A DNA stretch of 17,483 nucleotides from Baffinella frigidus (taxonomy: Eukaryota > Cryptophyceae > Cryptomonadales > Baffinellaceae): assembly GCA_026770585.1 (NCBI GenBank), contig MU646449.1, positions 98,319-115,801 on the forward strand, written 5' to 3'. Position numbers and translations under genes: made by a program. Below are positions 6,835 to 13,673 of this stretch, in pieces; position 1 is the first letter of the stretch; every line of letters starts with the position of its first letter. The notes beneath the pieces are model-generated. The model ran no database searches and had not been told where the DNA came from. It saw nothing but the letters and a program-made list of their open reading frames with translations.

Positions 6835-7188
6835 TCAGAAAGGCTGAGAGACCCTCAATTCCTCTCGTGTCAAGAAAGTGATGGAGGGAGCCACTGAAGG
6901 GCAACGAGAGAGGGCGAAAGGAGGGTTCAGGGTCCAGGGCTCAGGGCTCAGGATTCGGGGTTCAGAGTTCAGGGGTTAGGGTTTAGGGTTTAGGCTCTCA
7001 CGGAGCTGCGAACGAGGCGGCGATTCACGAGTCAGCGACCCTGAGGACGCGGGGTTCTCCAGAGTCACGAGGCGGGCCTCGAGCATCTCGACCCGCCGCT
7101 TCGCGATGGACAGCTGCACCCGCACCCCCTCCGCAGGGAGGTTCCGGATCTCATTGTAGTCCGCTTCCTGGGACTCGACTTCCGGCAT
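6835..7188 (-). CDS. Candidate small two-exon gene, coiled-coil protein
   Basis: Model on minus: exon 1 is 7188-7002, the intron is 7001-6894, and exon 2 is 6893-6835. This gives 82 codons including TGA. The start ATG has A at -3. Exon 1 encodes MPEVESQEADYNEIRNLPAE, then a heptad-like helix (VQLSIAKRRVEMLEARLVTL), then a Ser/Pro-rich tail. The donor is GTGAGA and the acceptor CCCTTCAG, and joining keeps the frame to a stop after LTREELRVSQPF. The 108-bp intron begins with CCTAAACCCTAAACCC, i.e. telomere-like heptamers directly after the donor. No family is recognised. Alternatively, exon 1 is the first exon of a larger gene that was broken by the MITE at 6667-6810. Divergent neighbour: 7463. 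Confidence 0.4.
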
Positions 7189-7462
7189 CGTGTCGAATCC
7201 GGAGAAATGGGAGGAAGGGTCGAGGGATCAGACCCCTTCGGTTGCGGGGGCAGGTCCAGGGGACGGCCACGTGACCCAACGCAGGCAGTGGGCGGCGCTG
7301 AAGGCGCGGTTATGTGCGGTTTGGAAGAGCAACCAACAGGGGGGCTCCCGTGCGTGCTCTAAAGTTGACACCGGCAGGATCCGACAACTTAGTCAGAAAC
7401 AATGAAATGGCTCAAATTACCATCTCGGGTTTGGTCCCCTTCGATTCGCTGGCCCAGAGGAA
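7189..7462. promoter_or_regulatory. Candidate divergent promoter with CACGTG
   Basis: This is the gap between the two divergent gene starts. It is GC-rich, free of heptamer repeats, and contains a palindromic CACGTG (7268-7273), the G-box/E-box core bound by bZIP and bHLH factors in plants and algae. No clear TATA box is seen. The promoter role is inferred from layout only. Confidence 0.3.
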
Positions 7463-10400
7463 ATGGCTAGTTTTGAGAGGGCGCCAGTGGCGATGCCACT
7501 GTCCAACAACGACATCCACGAGCTGCACTCAGGCACCGCGGAGCGGCTGGTGGGGAAGCACGTATCTGCGTCTGCGGGACTTCGCGTGAACCTATCGGTG
7601 GAGAGCCAGGTGACATCTGGGCGGGGTGGTGAGAGAATTTGGGAAGGGTCAGGGCGGAGATGTGCACCTGTCCTCCCGTTCGCTGGCTGCGATGATCGCG
7701 TGCTATGGCGTTGCTCCATGTTTTTGCTCTGGTGCAACCATGCACCTGGGTGTTGAGCGGGTTGGCTGGTCATACTGGGTGCATCTGTTGCGCTATGGCC
7801 TCAGCCCTCAACCCGATCGCCGCTCTGCACGGACTGAGCAGCAGGACAGACACGGTGGGATACAGTGTGGAGGACTCTACATCTTCCTCCATGTTGCGGC
7901 AGCGTCCATCAACCCAGCCGCGTGGATGCGTGGGTGGCGTTTCCAGCTCCCTTCCTGCTTTTGGCGGACATGTTCAAACAACCGAAAACACACGCCAGCC
8001 GCCGGCCGAGCACTCAGGCCTGCGCCCTCTCATGGTTGCAGGTGGAGCTCGGTGCCCAGGGACTCGGTCTCTCCCTCACCCGCGGGCGCCCGGGAGTGAT
8101 CACCAAGGTAAATTCCCCCTTCTAGGAAGGATCTAACGGAACTCACGACGGTTTACGAAACCGGATAATTGTTTTTACCAGAACGGTCTCTGGTCGGGCG
8201 GGCTTAGTACCAGAAAATGCCCCCCGGATTTTGTGAACAACCCGTGAGCGCAAGACATAGGACCCTACGGTGGGCAATACGGCTTTTGCTGCAGTCGTAC
8301 AGGGGGGGCGCGCATTTCCCCATCCCCTAGCTCTGCCTGAGTAAAACTGGGCTCGCCATGAAACACATTTAGAGCAGAACCTCCAGTACAAAAAGGGCAA
8401 CTGAAATGGTTTCATGGTGGGCCCAGTTTTACTCAGGCAGAGCTAGACCCCGCCATCCCTGCCTTGCCCGGTCCCGTGAAGGCCCTTGCACCTTCCCCTC
8501 CCACACAGCGGACTTCCAAGGGATTTCATGAATAACCCCTGAGTGGCGCGCTGGCCTGGACGCTGCACTCCGGACTTCCCCGACGTTTCAAACCCTACAC
8601 CCTAAACCCTAAACCAAAAACCATAAACCATAAACCATAAACCATAAACCCCGAAACGATAAACCCCAAACCCTGAACCAGGTGCACGAGGATGGGGACG
8701 CGTGCATGGTGCGCTGGCAAGCGTACGACGGCGAGGCAGGGTACACACCCCACACCCTAGCCCACACTCTAGCCCACACCCTAGCCCAAACCCTAGCCCC
8801 TGCACCCCAAGAGGCTGGGAACACCCTGAACCCTGAACCCCAAACCGCAACCCCTAGGCCCCCACCCTAAACCCTGATCCATAACTAACCCCTGCACAAT
8901 AACTAACCCCTAAACCCTGAGAGTGCATGGTGCTCTGGCAAGCGTACGACGGCGAGGCAGGGTACACACCCCAAACCCCAGCCCACACCCCAGCCCCTAC
9001 ACCCCAAGAGGATGGGGTGTACACCCTGAACCCTGAACCCCAAACCCCAAACCCCGACCCCTAAGCCCCACACCCTGAACCCTGAACGATAACTAACCCC
9101 TGGACCATAGCTAAGCATGCATGGTGCGCTGGCAAGCATACGCCGGCGAGGCAGGGTACACACTGAACCCTAGCCCACACCCCAGCCCACACCCTACCCC
9201 ACACCCTACCCCACACCCTACCCCACACCCTGCCCCACACCCTACCCCACACCCTGCCCTACACCCTACCCCACACCCTATCCCCCACACCCCAAGAGGC
9301 TGGGAACACCCTGAACCCTGAACCCCAAACCCCGACCCCCAAACCCCAAACCCCAAACCCCGACCCCCGACCCCTAGTCCCCACCCCCTAAACCCTGAAC
9401 GATAACTAATCCCTGGACCATAGCCAAGCGTGCATGGTGCGCTAGCAAGCGTACGACGGCGAGGCAGGGTAAACACCGAACTCTAGCCCACACCCTAGTA
9501 CACCCCTAACACTAGCCCACACCCTAGCCCACACCCTAGCCCATACCCAAGCCCCTACACCCCAGCCCACACCCCAGCCCACACCCCAGCCCACACCCAA
9601 GCCCCTACACCCTACCCCACACCCTAGCCCACACCCACGCCCCTACACCCCAGCCCACGCCCTAGCCCACACCCTAGCCGCCAAACTCCAAGAGGCTGGG
9701 AACAGCCTACACCCTGAAGCCCAAACCTGAACCCCTAGACCTCAAACCGTCAACTCTTAGAGTGCATGGTGCGCTGGCAAGGTACGACGGCGAGGCAGGG
9801 AAGAAGCCCAAACCCCACGCGATTAACCGCATTTCACTCCCCTAACCCTTTCCCCCTTAACGCGTAAACCCGAAACCCTGGACCAGAAACCCGAAACCTT
9901 GAACCGTAAACTCCAAACCCTAAACCATCGCCCCTACATCGTTCAACTAGAACCCCGAAACCCGAAACCCGAAACCCGAAACCCGAAACCTGAAACCCGA
10001 AACCCTGAACCCTGAACTCGAAACCCTGTCGGCAGATGGTACCGGACAGGAGCCTACCACGTCTTCACGCTCGTGTTACACGATGACGTGTAGTAACATG
10101 TGGTCAACATTTTTCCATGCAGTAATACGTGTAGTAAACACTCTTCCGTGTAGTTATATGCGTAGTAAACACTTTTCCGTGTAGTAACATGTGTAGTCAA
10201 CACTCTTCTGTTCAGTGATACGTGTAGAAAACCATCGTATGCGTGATAATCCATGTAGTAAACACTCTTATGTGTAGTAATCTGTGTAGGGAACAAATTC
10301 TCGTGCAGTAATATGTGTAGTAAAAAGTCTTGTGTGTGGTAATCTGTGTAGTAAAACCTGTCGGCAGATGGTACCGGACAGGAGCCTACCACGTCTTCAC

Positions 10401-10521
10401 GCTGGTCCTACACGAGCACGCCAACTCTTATGATGTCCGCCCCCAACCATCAACCCTCCACAATCCCAACGTCGACCTCAAAAGAGTTGGTGTGGGGTTC
10501 CTGGCTACTTATGACCACTAA
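7463..10521 (+). CDS. Candidate spliced gene with MIB/HERC2-like SH3 barrel
   Basis: Model: exons 7463-7609, 8042-8107, 8682-8740 and 10368-10521, 142 codons including stop. The donors are CAG|GTGACA, AAG|GTAAAT and AGG|GTACAC; the acceptors are TTGCAG, ACCAG and GGCAG. Exon 1 encodes MASFERAPVAMPLSNNDIHE and ends RVNLSVESQ. Exon 2 gives VELGAQGLGLSLTRGRPGVI. Exons 2-4 join in phase to GVITKVHEDGDACMVRW, then QAYDGEAG, then WYRTGAYHVFTLVLHE. This resembles the MIB/HERC2 type of SH3-like barrel (a GxVxxVxxDG strand, VxW, YRxG, then a strand ending near LxLV), which is known in ubiquitin ligases. The domain name is my inference from pattern. Intron 2 holds a MITE (8327-8446), and intron 3 is full of heptamers and broken copies of exon 3. 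Several duplicate last exons follow to 11.5 kb. The true 3' end is uncertain. Confidence 0.4.
8327..8446. mobile_element. TAGCTCTG-family MITE, near-perfect copy
   Basis: A 120-bp foldback whose arms, starting CTAGCTCTGCCTGAGTAAAA, match for over 40 bp with only one or two mismatches. The best preserved copy of the short subfamily, so probably a young insertion. Centre CCAGTACAAAAAGGGC. It sits inside the putative intron 2 of the plus-strand gene. Confidence 0.92.
8500..8540. mobile_element. Solo end of the CCACACAGCGGACTTC MITE family
   Basis: CCACACAGCGGACTTCCAAG and GGATTT match the left end of the full element at 13417-13577. A related inner stretch lies at 8223-8275. No partner end is visible nearby. 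Confidence 0.5.
8590..8681 (-). repeat. CCCTAAA / CCATAAA array
   Basis: C-rich on plus. It includes about four tandem CCATAAA units (TTTATGG on minus) around 8618-8648. It ends directly at the AG acceptor of the putative exon at 8682. Confidence 0.85.
8741..9035 (+). repeat. B unit 1: 12-bp CACACCCTAGCC repeats plus AAGAGGCTGGGAACACC
   Basis: After the donor GTACAC come CACACCCTAGCC units (12-bp period), then the conserved motif CCCAAGAGGCTGGGAACACC, then heptamers, then ATAACTAACC before exon copy B2. This order repeats in later units, so the whole exon-plus-intron block is a tandem duplication. Confidence 0.75.
8924..8961 (+). pseudogene. Exon 3 duplicate B2
   Basis: Copy of the 3' part of exon 8682-8740, reading MVLWQAYDGEAG with one replacement (R to L). 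The donor AGG|GTACAC is kept. ATAACTAACC, close to the TACTAAC branch-site consensus, lies upstream at 8881 and 8899. Confidence 0.45.
9118..9155 (+). pseudogene. Exon 3 duplicate B3
   Basis: Reads MVRWQAYAGEAG, with one synonymous change (GCG/GCA) and one replacement (D to A). The donor GTACAC is kept. ATAACTAACCCC lies about 30 nt upstream and an AG (CTAAG) just before the copy. Confidence 0.45.
9176..9284 (+). repeat. 12-bp tandem repeat CCACACCCTACC
   Basis: About nine units of CCACACCCTACC, with CCTGCC variants, directly after the B3 donor. The period of 12 differs from the heptamers but the base composition is similar. Confidence 0.85.
9285..9430 (-). repeat. CCCCAAA / CCCCGAC heptamer spacer
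   Basis: The conserved AAGAGGCTGGGAACACCCTG motif is followed by CCCCAAA and CCCCGAC variants and then GATAACTAATCCCTGGACCA before B4. Confidence 0.7.
9431..9468 (+). pseudogene. Exon 3 duplicate B4, nonsense
   Basis: The same module with TGG changed to TAG (MVR-stop-QAYDGEAG). The donor is changed to GTAAAC. It cannot serve as a coding exon in this frame. Confidence 0.5.
9484..9690 (+). repeat. CACACCCTAGCC / CACACCCCAGCC repeats
   Basis: 12-bp units, with occasional CCCCTACACC insertions, following B4. Ends near a further AAGAGGCTGGGAACAGCC motif. Confidence 0.8.
9763..9799 (+). pseudogene. Exon 3 duplicate B5, frameshifted
   Basis: A one-base deletion in CAAGCGTAC (now CAAGGTAC) breaks the frame, and the donor GT is lost (GGGAAG). 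The most decayed of the five copies. Confidence 0.5.
9840..10030 (-). repeat. CCCGAAA array
   Basis: C-rich heptamers on plus, with about six near-perfect CCCGAAA units (TTTCGGG on minus) around 9955-10005. Ends a few bases before the acceptor-like GTCGGCAG of copy C1. Confidence 0.88.
10036..10093 (+). pseudogene. Exon 4 duplicate C1
   Basis: After GTCGGCAG it reads (A)WYRTGAYHVFTLVLHDDV and then stops. It differs from C2 (10368 on) at CTC/CTG, GTG/GTC and TTA/CTA, all synonymous, then diverges into the minisatellite. It would also join in phase to exon 8682-8740, giving a shorter product. Confidence 0.45.
10100..10357 (+). repeat. 31-bp minisatellite (GTAGTAAACACTCTTCCGTG...)
   Basis: Eight 31-bp units start at 10100 and every 31 bp to 10317, followed by a 10-bp partial unit. 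Units begin GTAGTAAACACTCTT and end ATATGT-like. AT-rich, unlike its surroundings. It lies between exon copies C1 and C2. An open frame on minus through all units is explained by the repeat and is not called as a gene. Confidence 0.92.
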
Positions 10522-10754
10522 GTGGACCGCGCAGGCGGTCCACCCTCAGTATGACACTAACCCAGGTGTAGGGTTCACCCCTAGCTTTGCCTCAGTGAAT
10601 CTGGGAGCATCATTAAATAAATTTCGAGCAGGGCTCCGTACACACGCTCCAGTACAAAGAGCAGCTATTTAGCTGCTCTAGATTAACTGAGGCAGAGCTA
10701 GACACCGTAAACCTGGGCTATGGGCATTGACCGTAACCCAACTCTTTTGAGGTC
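10474..10754. mobile_element. Foldback with 17-bp perfect ends, MITE nested inside
   Basis: GACCTCAAAAGAGTTGG (10474-10490) is the exact reverse complement of 10738-10754. It encloses a hairpin (TGGACCGC/GCGGTCCA near 10522-10541) and the MITE 10581-10701. The left arm overlaps the end of the last exon model, so that exon may read into repeat. Confidence 0.6.
10581..10701. mobile_element. TAGCTCTG-family MITE, short subfamily
   Basis: A 121-bp foldback: CTAGCTTTGCCTCAGTGAAT at the left, GATTAACTGAGGCAGAGCTA(G) at the right, and the centre CTCCAGTACAAAGAGC. Sister of 5791-5909 and 8327-8446. Confidence 0.85.
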
Positions 10755-10805
10755 GGGGATTGGGGTTCAGGGTTTCAGGGTTTGGAACGTTTGGATTGTG
10801 GATGG

Positions 10806-10913
10806 TGCCACGTCTTGACACTCGTGGCAAACAAACGAGGTTTTAGGGTTTACGCTCACTCAATTTTAGGGTTTACCCTATTTGCCCTAAACCACGTGTT
10901 GGCGCTGGTGGCA
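10806..10913 (+). pseudogene. Exon 4 fragments C3 and C7
   Basis: 10806-10829 reads CHVLTLVA and 10890-10913 reads NHVLALVA, both in the frame of WYRTGAYHVFTLVLHE with several synonymous differences. Heptamer-like DNA separates them. Both lack the first and last parts of the module. Confidence 0.35.
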
Positions 10914-10933
10914 AAAGACGATCAATTAAAACA

Positions 10934-11010
10934 TGCAGTAAAAGTCGTAGGAGCCCCCCTACCTACCGTAGGCAGTCCGTAGGCTGTAAGTACCTCGCCG
11001 GCGATAGCTT
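10934..11010. mobile_element. Half copy of the AAGCTAACGCCAGCG MITE
   Basis: It contains GTCGTAGGAGCCCCCCTACC, then CTACCGTAGGCAGTCCGTAG, GTACCTCGCCGGCGATAGCT and T, the right half of the element at 5948-6095. It interrupts an exon 4 copy, separating C3/C7 from C6. Confidence 0.7.
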
Positions 11011-11014
11011 TCGG

Positions 11015-11068
11015 CATTACAACGCCAACTCCTACCAGGTCCGCCAAACCACTCGAGGCGGATCAATC
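11015..11068 (+). pseudogene. Exon 4 fragment C6
   Basis: Reads HYNANSYQVRQTTRGGSIA, matching HANSYDVR of C2 and the TTRGGSIA tail of C4. Shows that the ancestral module extended past VR. Confidence 0.35.
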
Positions 11069-11151
11069 GCTAACCCAAATCTTTTGAGGTCGGAGATTGG
11101 GGTTTGGGGGCTTAGGTTTTGGAACGTTTGGAACGTTTGGATTGTGGATAG

Positions 11152-11232
11152 TGCCGTGTCTTGACGCTCGTGACACACGACACCGCCACCTCTTGTGAGG
11201 TCCGCCATACCACTCGAGGCGGATCAATCGCT
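11152..11232 (+). pseudogene. Exon 4 copy C4
   Basis: Reads CRVLTLVTHDTATSCEVRHT, then TRGGSIAL and stop. Its upstream flank (CTTTTGAGGTCGGAGATTGG, then TTTGGAACG repeats) duplicates 10741-10800, a period of about 339 bp. Confidence 0.4.
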
Positions 11233-11249
11233 CTATGACAAATCGCCGA

Positions 11250-11400
11250 CTTGTCTATGTGGAACAATCCTGGTGGGAATTGGAGCCGTTCCTTCTGCTT
11301 GTCAGTAGGGGACGTGACTAAATGAGATTAGTACACTGCTAGGGCGAGGTTTTCTAAAGTTGACAGGTTTGTGGGGGTGTTGACTTTTACGAAATATCCG
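11250..11400. other. Unassigned spacer
   Basis: No repeat family, splice motif or coding signal is recognised here apart from TTCGCAG near 11403-11409, just before copy C5. Confidence 0.3.
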
Positions 11401-11414
11401 GATTCGCAGTGTAG

Positions 11415-11468
11415 TACCACGTTCTGACTCTCGTGGCACACGAGATCGCCAACTCCTATGATGTCTGC
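11415..11468 (+). pseudogene. Exon 4 copy C5
   Basis: Reads YHVLTLVAHEIANSYDVC. Against C2 five of about nine codon changes are synonymous (GTC/GTT, ACG/ACT, CTG/CTC, GTC/GTG, TCT/TCC). An in-frame TAG directly precedes it, so it is incomplete at its 5' side. Confidence 0.4.
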
Positions 11469-11549
11469 CATGAACCATAAACCCTAAAAAATCTCTTTTG
11501 AGGTCCGTCCTGAATCTTAAACACTCAACACTCAACCCCAAACCCTAAC

Positions 11550-11750
11550 CGCTGCCGGCCGAGGACGGGACACAATGGTAAAACCTTCCACCTGAATCCT
11601 TCAGGAAATGGACTTTTAAAATAAAAACGCCAAGGTCGAAAACTGACCCTAGCTTTTGATTTCGTGCCAAACTCGCTCGCCAGCGGCAGTAAATAAATCA
11701 AGAAAGATGTTCGTGTGCGGGTGCGGGATCTGAATAACCCCTGTTGTTTT
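11550..11750. other. Unassigned spacer
   Basis: Mixed-composition DNA with a small hairpin (CCTGAATCCTTCAGG). A pyrimidine-rich tract CCCCTGTTGTTTTTCTCGGA precedes module D1 and could be an acceptor region. No gene is seen. Confidence 0.3.
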
Positions 11751-11758
11751 TCTCGGAG

Positions 11759-11803
11759 GATATCCAGACCCGCAAGCAGCCGTGTCAGGTGCAAGGCGAC
11801 GTG
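11759..11803 (+). pseudogene. Exon-like module D1
   Basis: After a pyrimidine tract and GGAG it reads DIQTRKQPCQVQGDV. Matches D2 and D3 for its first 15 codons, then diverges. No family is recognised. Confidence 0.35.
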
Positions 11804-11842
11804 GCTACACTCCCCCTGGGGTTTGACCATCAACTTCCTGGA

Positions 11843-11870
11843 GTTTGACCATCAAGTTTATGGTCAAACC
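11843..11870. repeat. Hairpin GTTTGACCAT / ATGGTCAAAC
   Basis: A 10-bp inverted repeat with a 7-base loop, next to a direct repeat of GTTTGACCATCAA (from about 11820). No function is assigned. Confidence 0.5.
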
Positions 11871-11916
11871 ATACAACCTCAGCCCAAACACCTGAACACT
11901 AGGACCCCAAACACAG

Positions 11917-11976
11917 GATATCCAGACCCGCTAGCAGACGTGTCAGGTGCAAGGCGACGTCGACGACTTCGTCCAC
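11917..11976 (+). pseudogene. Exon-like module D2, nonsense
   Basis: After ACACAG it reads DIQTR-stop-QTCQVQGDVDDFVH. AAG has become TAG, so this copy is broken in frame. Otherwise close to D3. Confidence 0.45.
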
Positions 11977-11988
11977 CCGACCATGCTG

Positions 11989-12227
11989 TGTCGCGTCCTT
12001 CTATGCGCTGTGTATAACGTGTCGCGTCCTACAATGCGCTGTGTATAATGTATCGCGTCCTACAACGAACACTGAATAACGTGTCGCGTCCTACTATGCG
12101 CTGTGCATAACGTGTCGCGTCCTACAATGCACTGTGTATAACGTGTCGCGTCCTACAATGCACTGTGTATAACGTGTCACGTCCTAAAATGCACTTTGTA
12201 TAACGCGTCGCGTCCTACAATGCGCAG
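11989..12227 (+). repeat. 31-bp minisatellite (TGTCGCGTCCTACAATGCGC...)
   Basis: Seven full 31-bp units from 11989, then a partial unit to 12227. Units start TGTCGCGTCCTACAATGC and end TGTATAACG. Unrelated in sequence to the 31-bp array at 10100 but with the same unit length, and likewise flanked by two copies of an exon-like module (D2 and D3). Confidence 0.92.
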
Positions 12228-12287
12228 GACATCCAGACCCGCAAGCAGACGTGCCAGGCACAAGGCGACGTCGACGACTTCGTCCAC
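12228..12287 (+). CDS. Candidate exon (module D3), unknown protein
   Basis: After GCGCAG the frame reads DIQTRKQTCQAQGDVDDFVH without a stop. Against D2 the differences are GAT/GAC and TGT/TGC (synonymous), GTG/GCA (V to A) and TAG/AAG. It is the intact member of the trio. No donor GT is obvious at its 3' end (CACCAGACAAAGG), so the boundary is unknown. It may be a later exon of the plus-strand gene at 7463, but nothing shows a junction. Confidence 0.35.
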
Positions 12288-12298
12288 CAGACAAAGGC

Positions 12299-12415
12299 TA
12301 ACCCCTGAACCCTGAACCCTAAACCCTAAACCCTAAACCCCAAACCCCAAACCCCAAACCTGAAACCCCAAACCCCACACCCTAAACCCTTAACCCTTAA
12401 CCCTAAACCCTCAAC
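12299..12415 (-). repeat. CCCTAAA / CCCCAAA array
   Basis: Telomere-type heptamers with the C-rich strand on plus, following module D3. Ends at CTCAACAG before the GC-rich tandem repeat. Confidence 0.9.
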
Positions 12416-12450
12416 AGGCGGGCTACATGTAGGGGGGGTCAGCCAGCCCC

Positions 12451-12610
12451 GTCCCGAGGCAGGCCTATCGATCCAGAGGCGGGTCTATCGATTCCGAGGC
12501 GGGCCGTTCTATCCCGAGGCGGGTCTGTCTGTCCCGAGGCGGGCCTGTCTGTCCCGAGGCGGGCTTTTCTATTCCGAGGTGGACCGTTCTGTCTCGAGGC
12601 GGGCCTGTCA
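12451..12610. repeat. 20-bp GC-rich tandem repeat (GTCCCGAGGCGGGCCTGTCT)
   Basis: Eight in-register 20-bp units. The period is not a multiple of three, so repetitive open frames on minus are by-products and are not called. Related units continue at 12653-12725 and 12817-12900, and scattered to about 14.9 kb, serving as the landing ground for several MITEs. Confidence 0.92.
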
Positions 12611-12713
12611 GGCGACAAGTAGCTGCGATCTCGCACGTGGAGGCGGCCAGGCTGCTACGTCCCGAGGCGGGCCTATCTGTCCGAGGAGGCATACCTGTCC
12701 CGAAGCGGGCCTA

Positions 12714-12814
12714 TCCCTTAAGTGGCGAGTAGGCTCATACGCCCTACCGTAGGGCCCTAGGACCTGCCTACGATCTCTTGGCGGTCAAATTTGACCGCAT
12801 GGTCACTTAAGGGA
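12714..12814. mobile_element. MITE TCCCTTAAGTGGC, copy 1
   Basis: A 101-bp foldback with ends TCCCTTAAGTGGC and GGTCACTTAAGGGA, flanked by TA on both sides, inserted in the GAGGCGGG tandem repeat. Contains the CCTACCGTAGGGCCCTAGGA core and a GCGGTCAAATTTGACCGC palindrome. The TA flank points to the Tc1/mariner superfamily. Confidence 0.88.
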
Positions 12815-12937
12815 TATATGTCCCGAGGCGGGCGTTTCTGTCCCGAGGCGGGCCTACGTCCCGAGGCGGGCGTCTCTATTCTGAGGCGGGCCCATCTCAC
12901 GCAAGCCGTTCAGTACCGGGAGGCTTGGGCACTGCTA

Positions 12938-13055
12938 CAGGGGTACCTTGCTCATAAGAAAGCGCCTCCTCCTAGGACCCTACAGTAGGCCTATGCCTAG
13001 CTAGGGCCCTATCGTGGTCCTAGGGGGGAGGGCGGTTTCTTATGAGCGAGGTACC
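12938..13055. mobile_element. MITE CAGGGGTACCTCGC, copy 1
   Basis: Left end TA-CAGGGGTACCTTGCTCAT. The right arm TTCTTATGAGCGAGGTACCC is cut before its last bases. Centre CCTAGGACCCTACAGTAGGC. See 13873 for the intact form. Confidence 0.85.
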
Positions 13056-13117
13056 CTCGCGTCGGAGACACTCCGACGCTAGGGGGGTTCCCTGGTTCCT
13101 CGATCACTCCTACCCTC

Positions 13118-13253
13118 ATCCGGGGAAACCTATTTTTCTTTCATTTGATGGCAATAAAAATTACTACACATTTTTTTAAATATTACTAGTAAGAACGAAT
13201 TGTGTAGTAATTTTTATTGCCATCAAATGAAAGTCAAACAGGTTTCCCCGGAT
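13118..13253. mobile_element. AT-rich MITE with about 50-bp TIRs
   Basis: Ends ATCCGGGGAAACCT and AGGTTTCCCCGGAT, with long inner arms TTTCATTTGATGGCAATAAA and AATTACTACACA. Its inner arm resembles that of the element at 15880-16019 (GGCAAyrAAAATTACwACACA). Clearly AT-rich against its surroundings. Confidence 0.9.
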
Positions 13254-13416
13254 AAACTCGCTTCGCGATTCTGCTGACAACCTCGGTATGGGTGCATGCA
13301 TGGCGGCCATGTTGTTATTAATCAAGGTATCTCTTTTCGCACGAACACCGACTGCCTCAACAGGGAGGGCAACGCCCTCCGACCGTCTTATTCAGCCCCC
13401 CCTGTCGACCCCCCCT
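13254..13416. other. Unassigned spacer
   Basis: Unique-looking sequence between two MITEs with a short open frame on plus (13288 on) that lacks support. No family or signal is recognised. Confidence 0.3.
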
Positions 13417-13577
13417 CCACACAGCGGACTTCGAAGGGATTTCGAATCACCCTTAAGCGATAAGACCTAGGACCCTACGGTAGGCAACCAGTAGGGACAT
13501 AGGGGGGTTCCTACGGATAAAGTAACGGAAAGTCGGCCCAAAATGGGCCGAAAATCCCTTCGTAGCCCGCTGTGTGG
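13417..13577. mobile_element. MITE CCACACAGCGGACTTC
   Basis: A 161-bp foldback with ends CCACACAGCGGACTTCGAAG and GGATTTCG against CGAAAATCCCTTCGTAGCCC and GCTGTGTGG. It carries the CCTAGGACCCTACGGTAGGC core shared by unrelated families. A solo end lies at 8500. Confidence 0.85.
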
Positions 13578-13628
13578 TTGAGGCAGTCGTTGTTCGTGAG
13601 ACAACTCCGACCGTCCTATTCAGTTACC

Positions 13629-13671
13629 TATGGTCCTAGGGGGACGCGGTTTCTTCTGAGCGAGGTACCCC
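13629..13671. mobile_element. Right half of a CAGGGGTACC MITE
   Basis: TATGGTCCTAGGGGGACGCG, GTTTCTTCTGAGCGAGGTAC and CCC, joined directly to the next MITE (TA then TCCCTCAAG). Its left half is missing, perhaps lost when the neighbour inserted. Confidence 0.7.
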
Positions 13672-13673
13672 TA

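Noticed and set aside
8042-8107. PDZ domain (GLGLSL followed by GVITKV)
   Set aside because: The exon alone looks like the PDZ carboxylate-binding loop, but the in-phase next exons continue as DGDACMVRW and WYRTGAYHVFTLV, which fits an SH3-like MIB/HERC2 pattern better than PDZ helices. Kept only as an alternative.
7626-8136. Two overlapping plus-strand frames of 143-157 codons
   Set aside because: They lie in the proposed intron 1, have cysteine- and tryptophan-rich random composition, and run through the acceptor at 8041 in the wrong frame for the 8042-8107 exon.
9061-9476. Minus-strand glycine/cysteine-rich repeat protein
   Set aside because: It is a translation of CACACCCTACC 12-bp units on the opposite strand; the period of 12 keeps any frame without a stop open.
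10054-10392. 112-codon open frame on minus across the 31-bp minisatellite
   Set aside because: The frame is open only because the 31-bp unit lacks stops in all three minus frames. The product is a shifting repeat with no family resemblance, while the flanking copies support coding on the plus strand.
12439-12692. Minus-strand frames rich in DRPASG/PPRD repeats
   Set aside because: They are translations of a 20-bp tandem repeat whose period is not a multiple of three. No codon-phase bias is visible.
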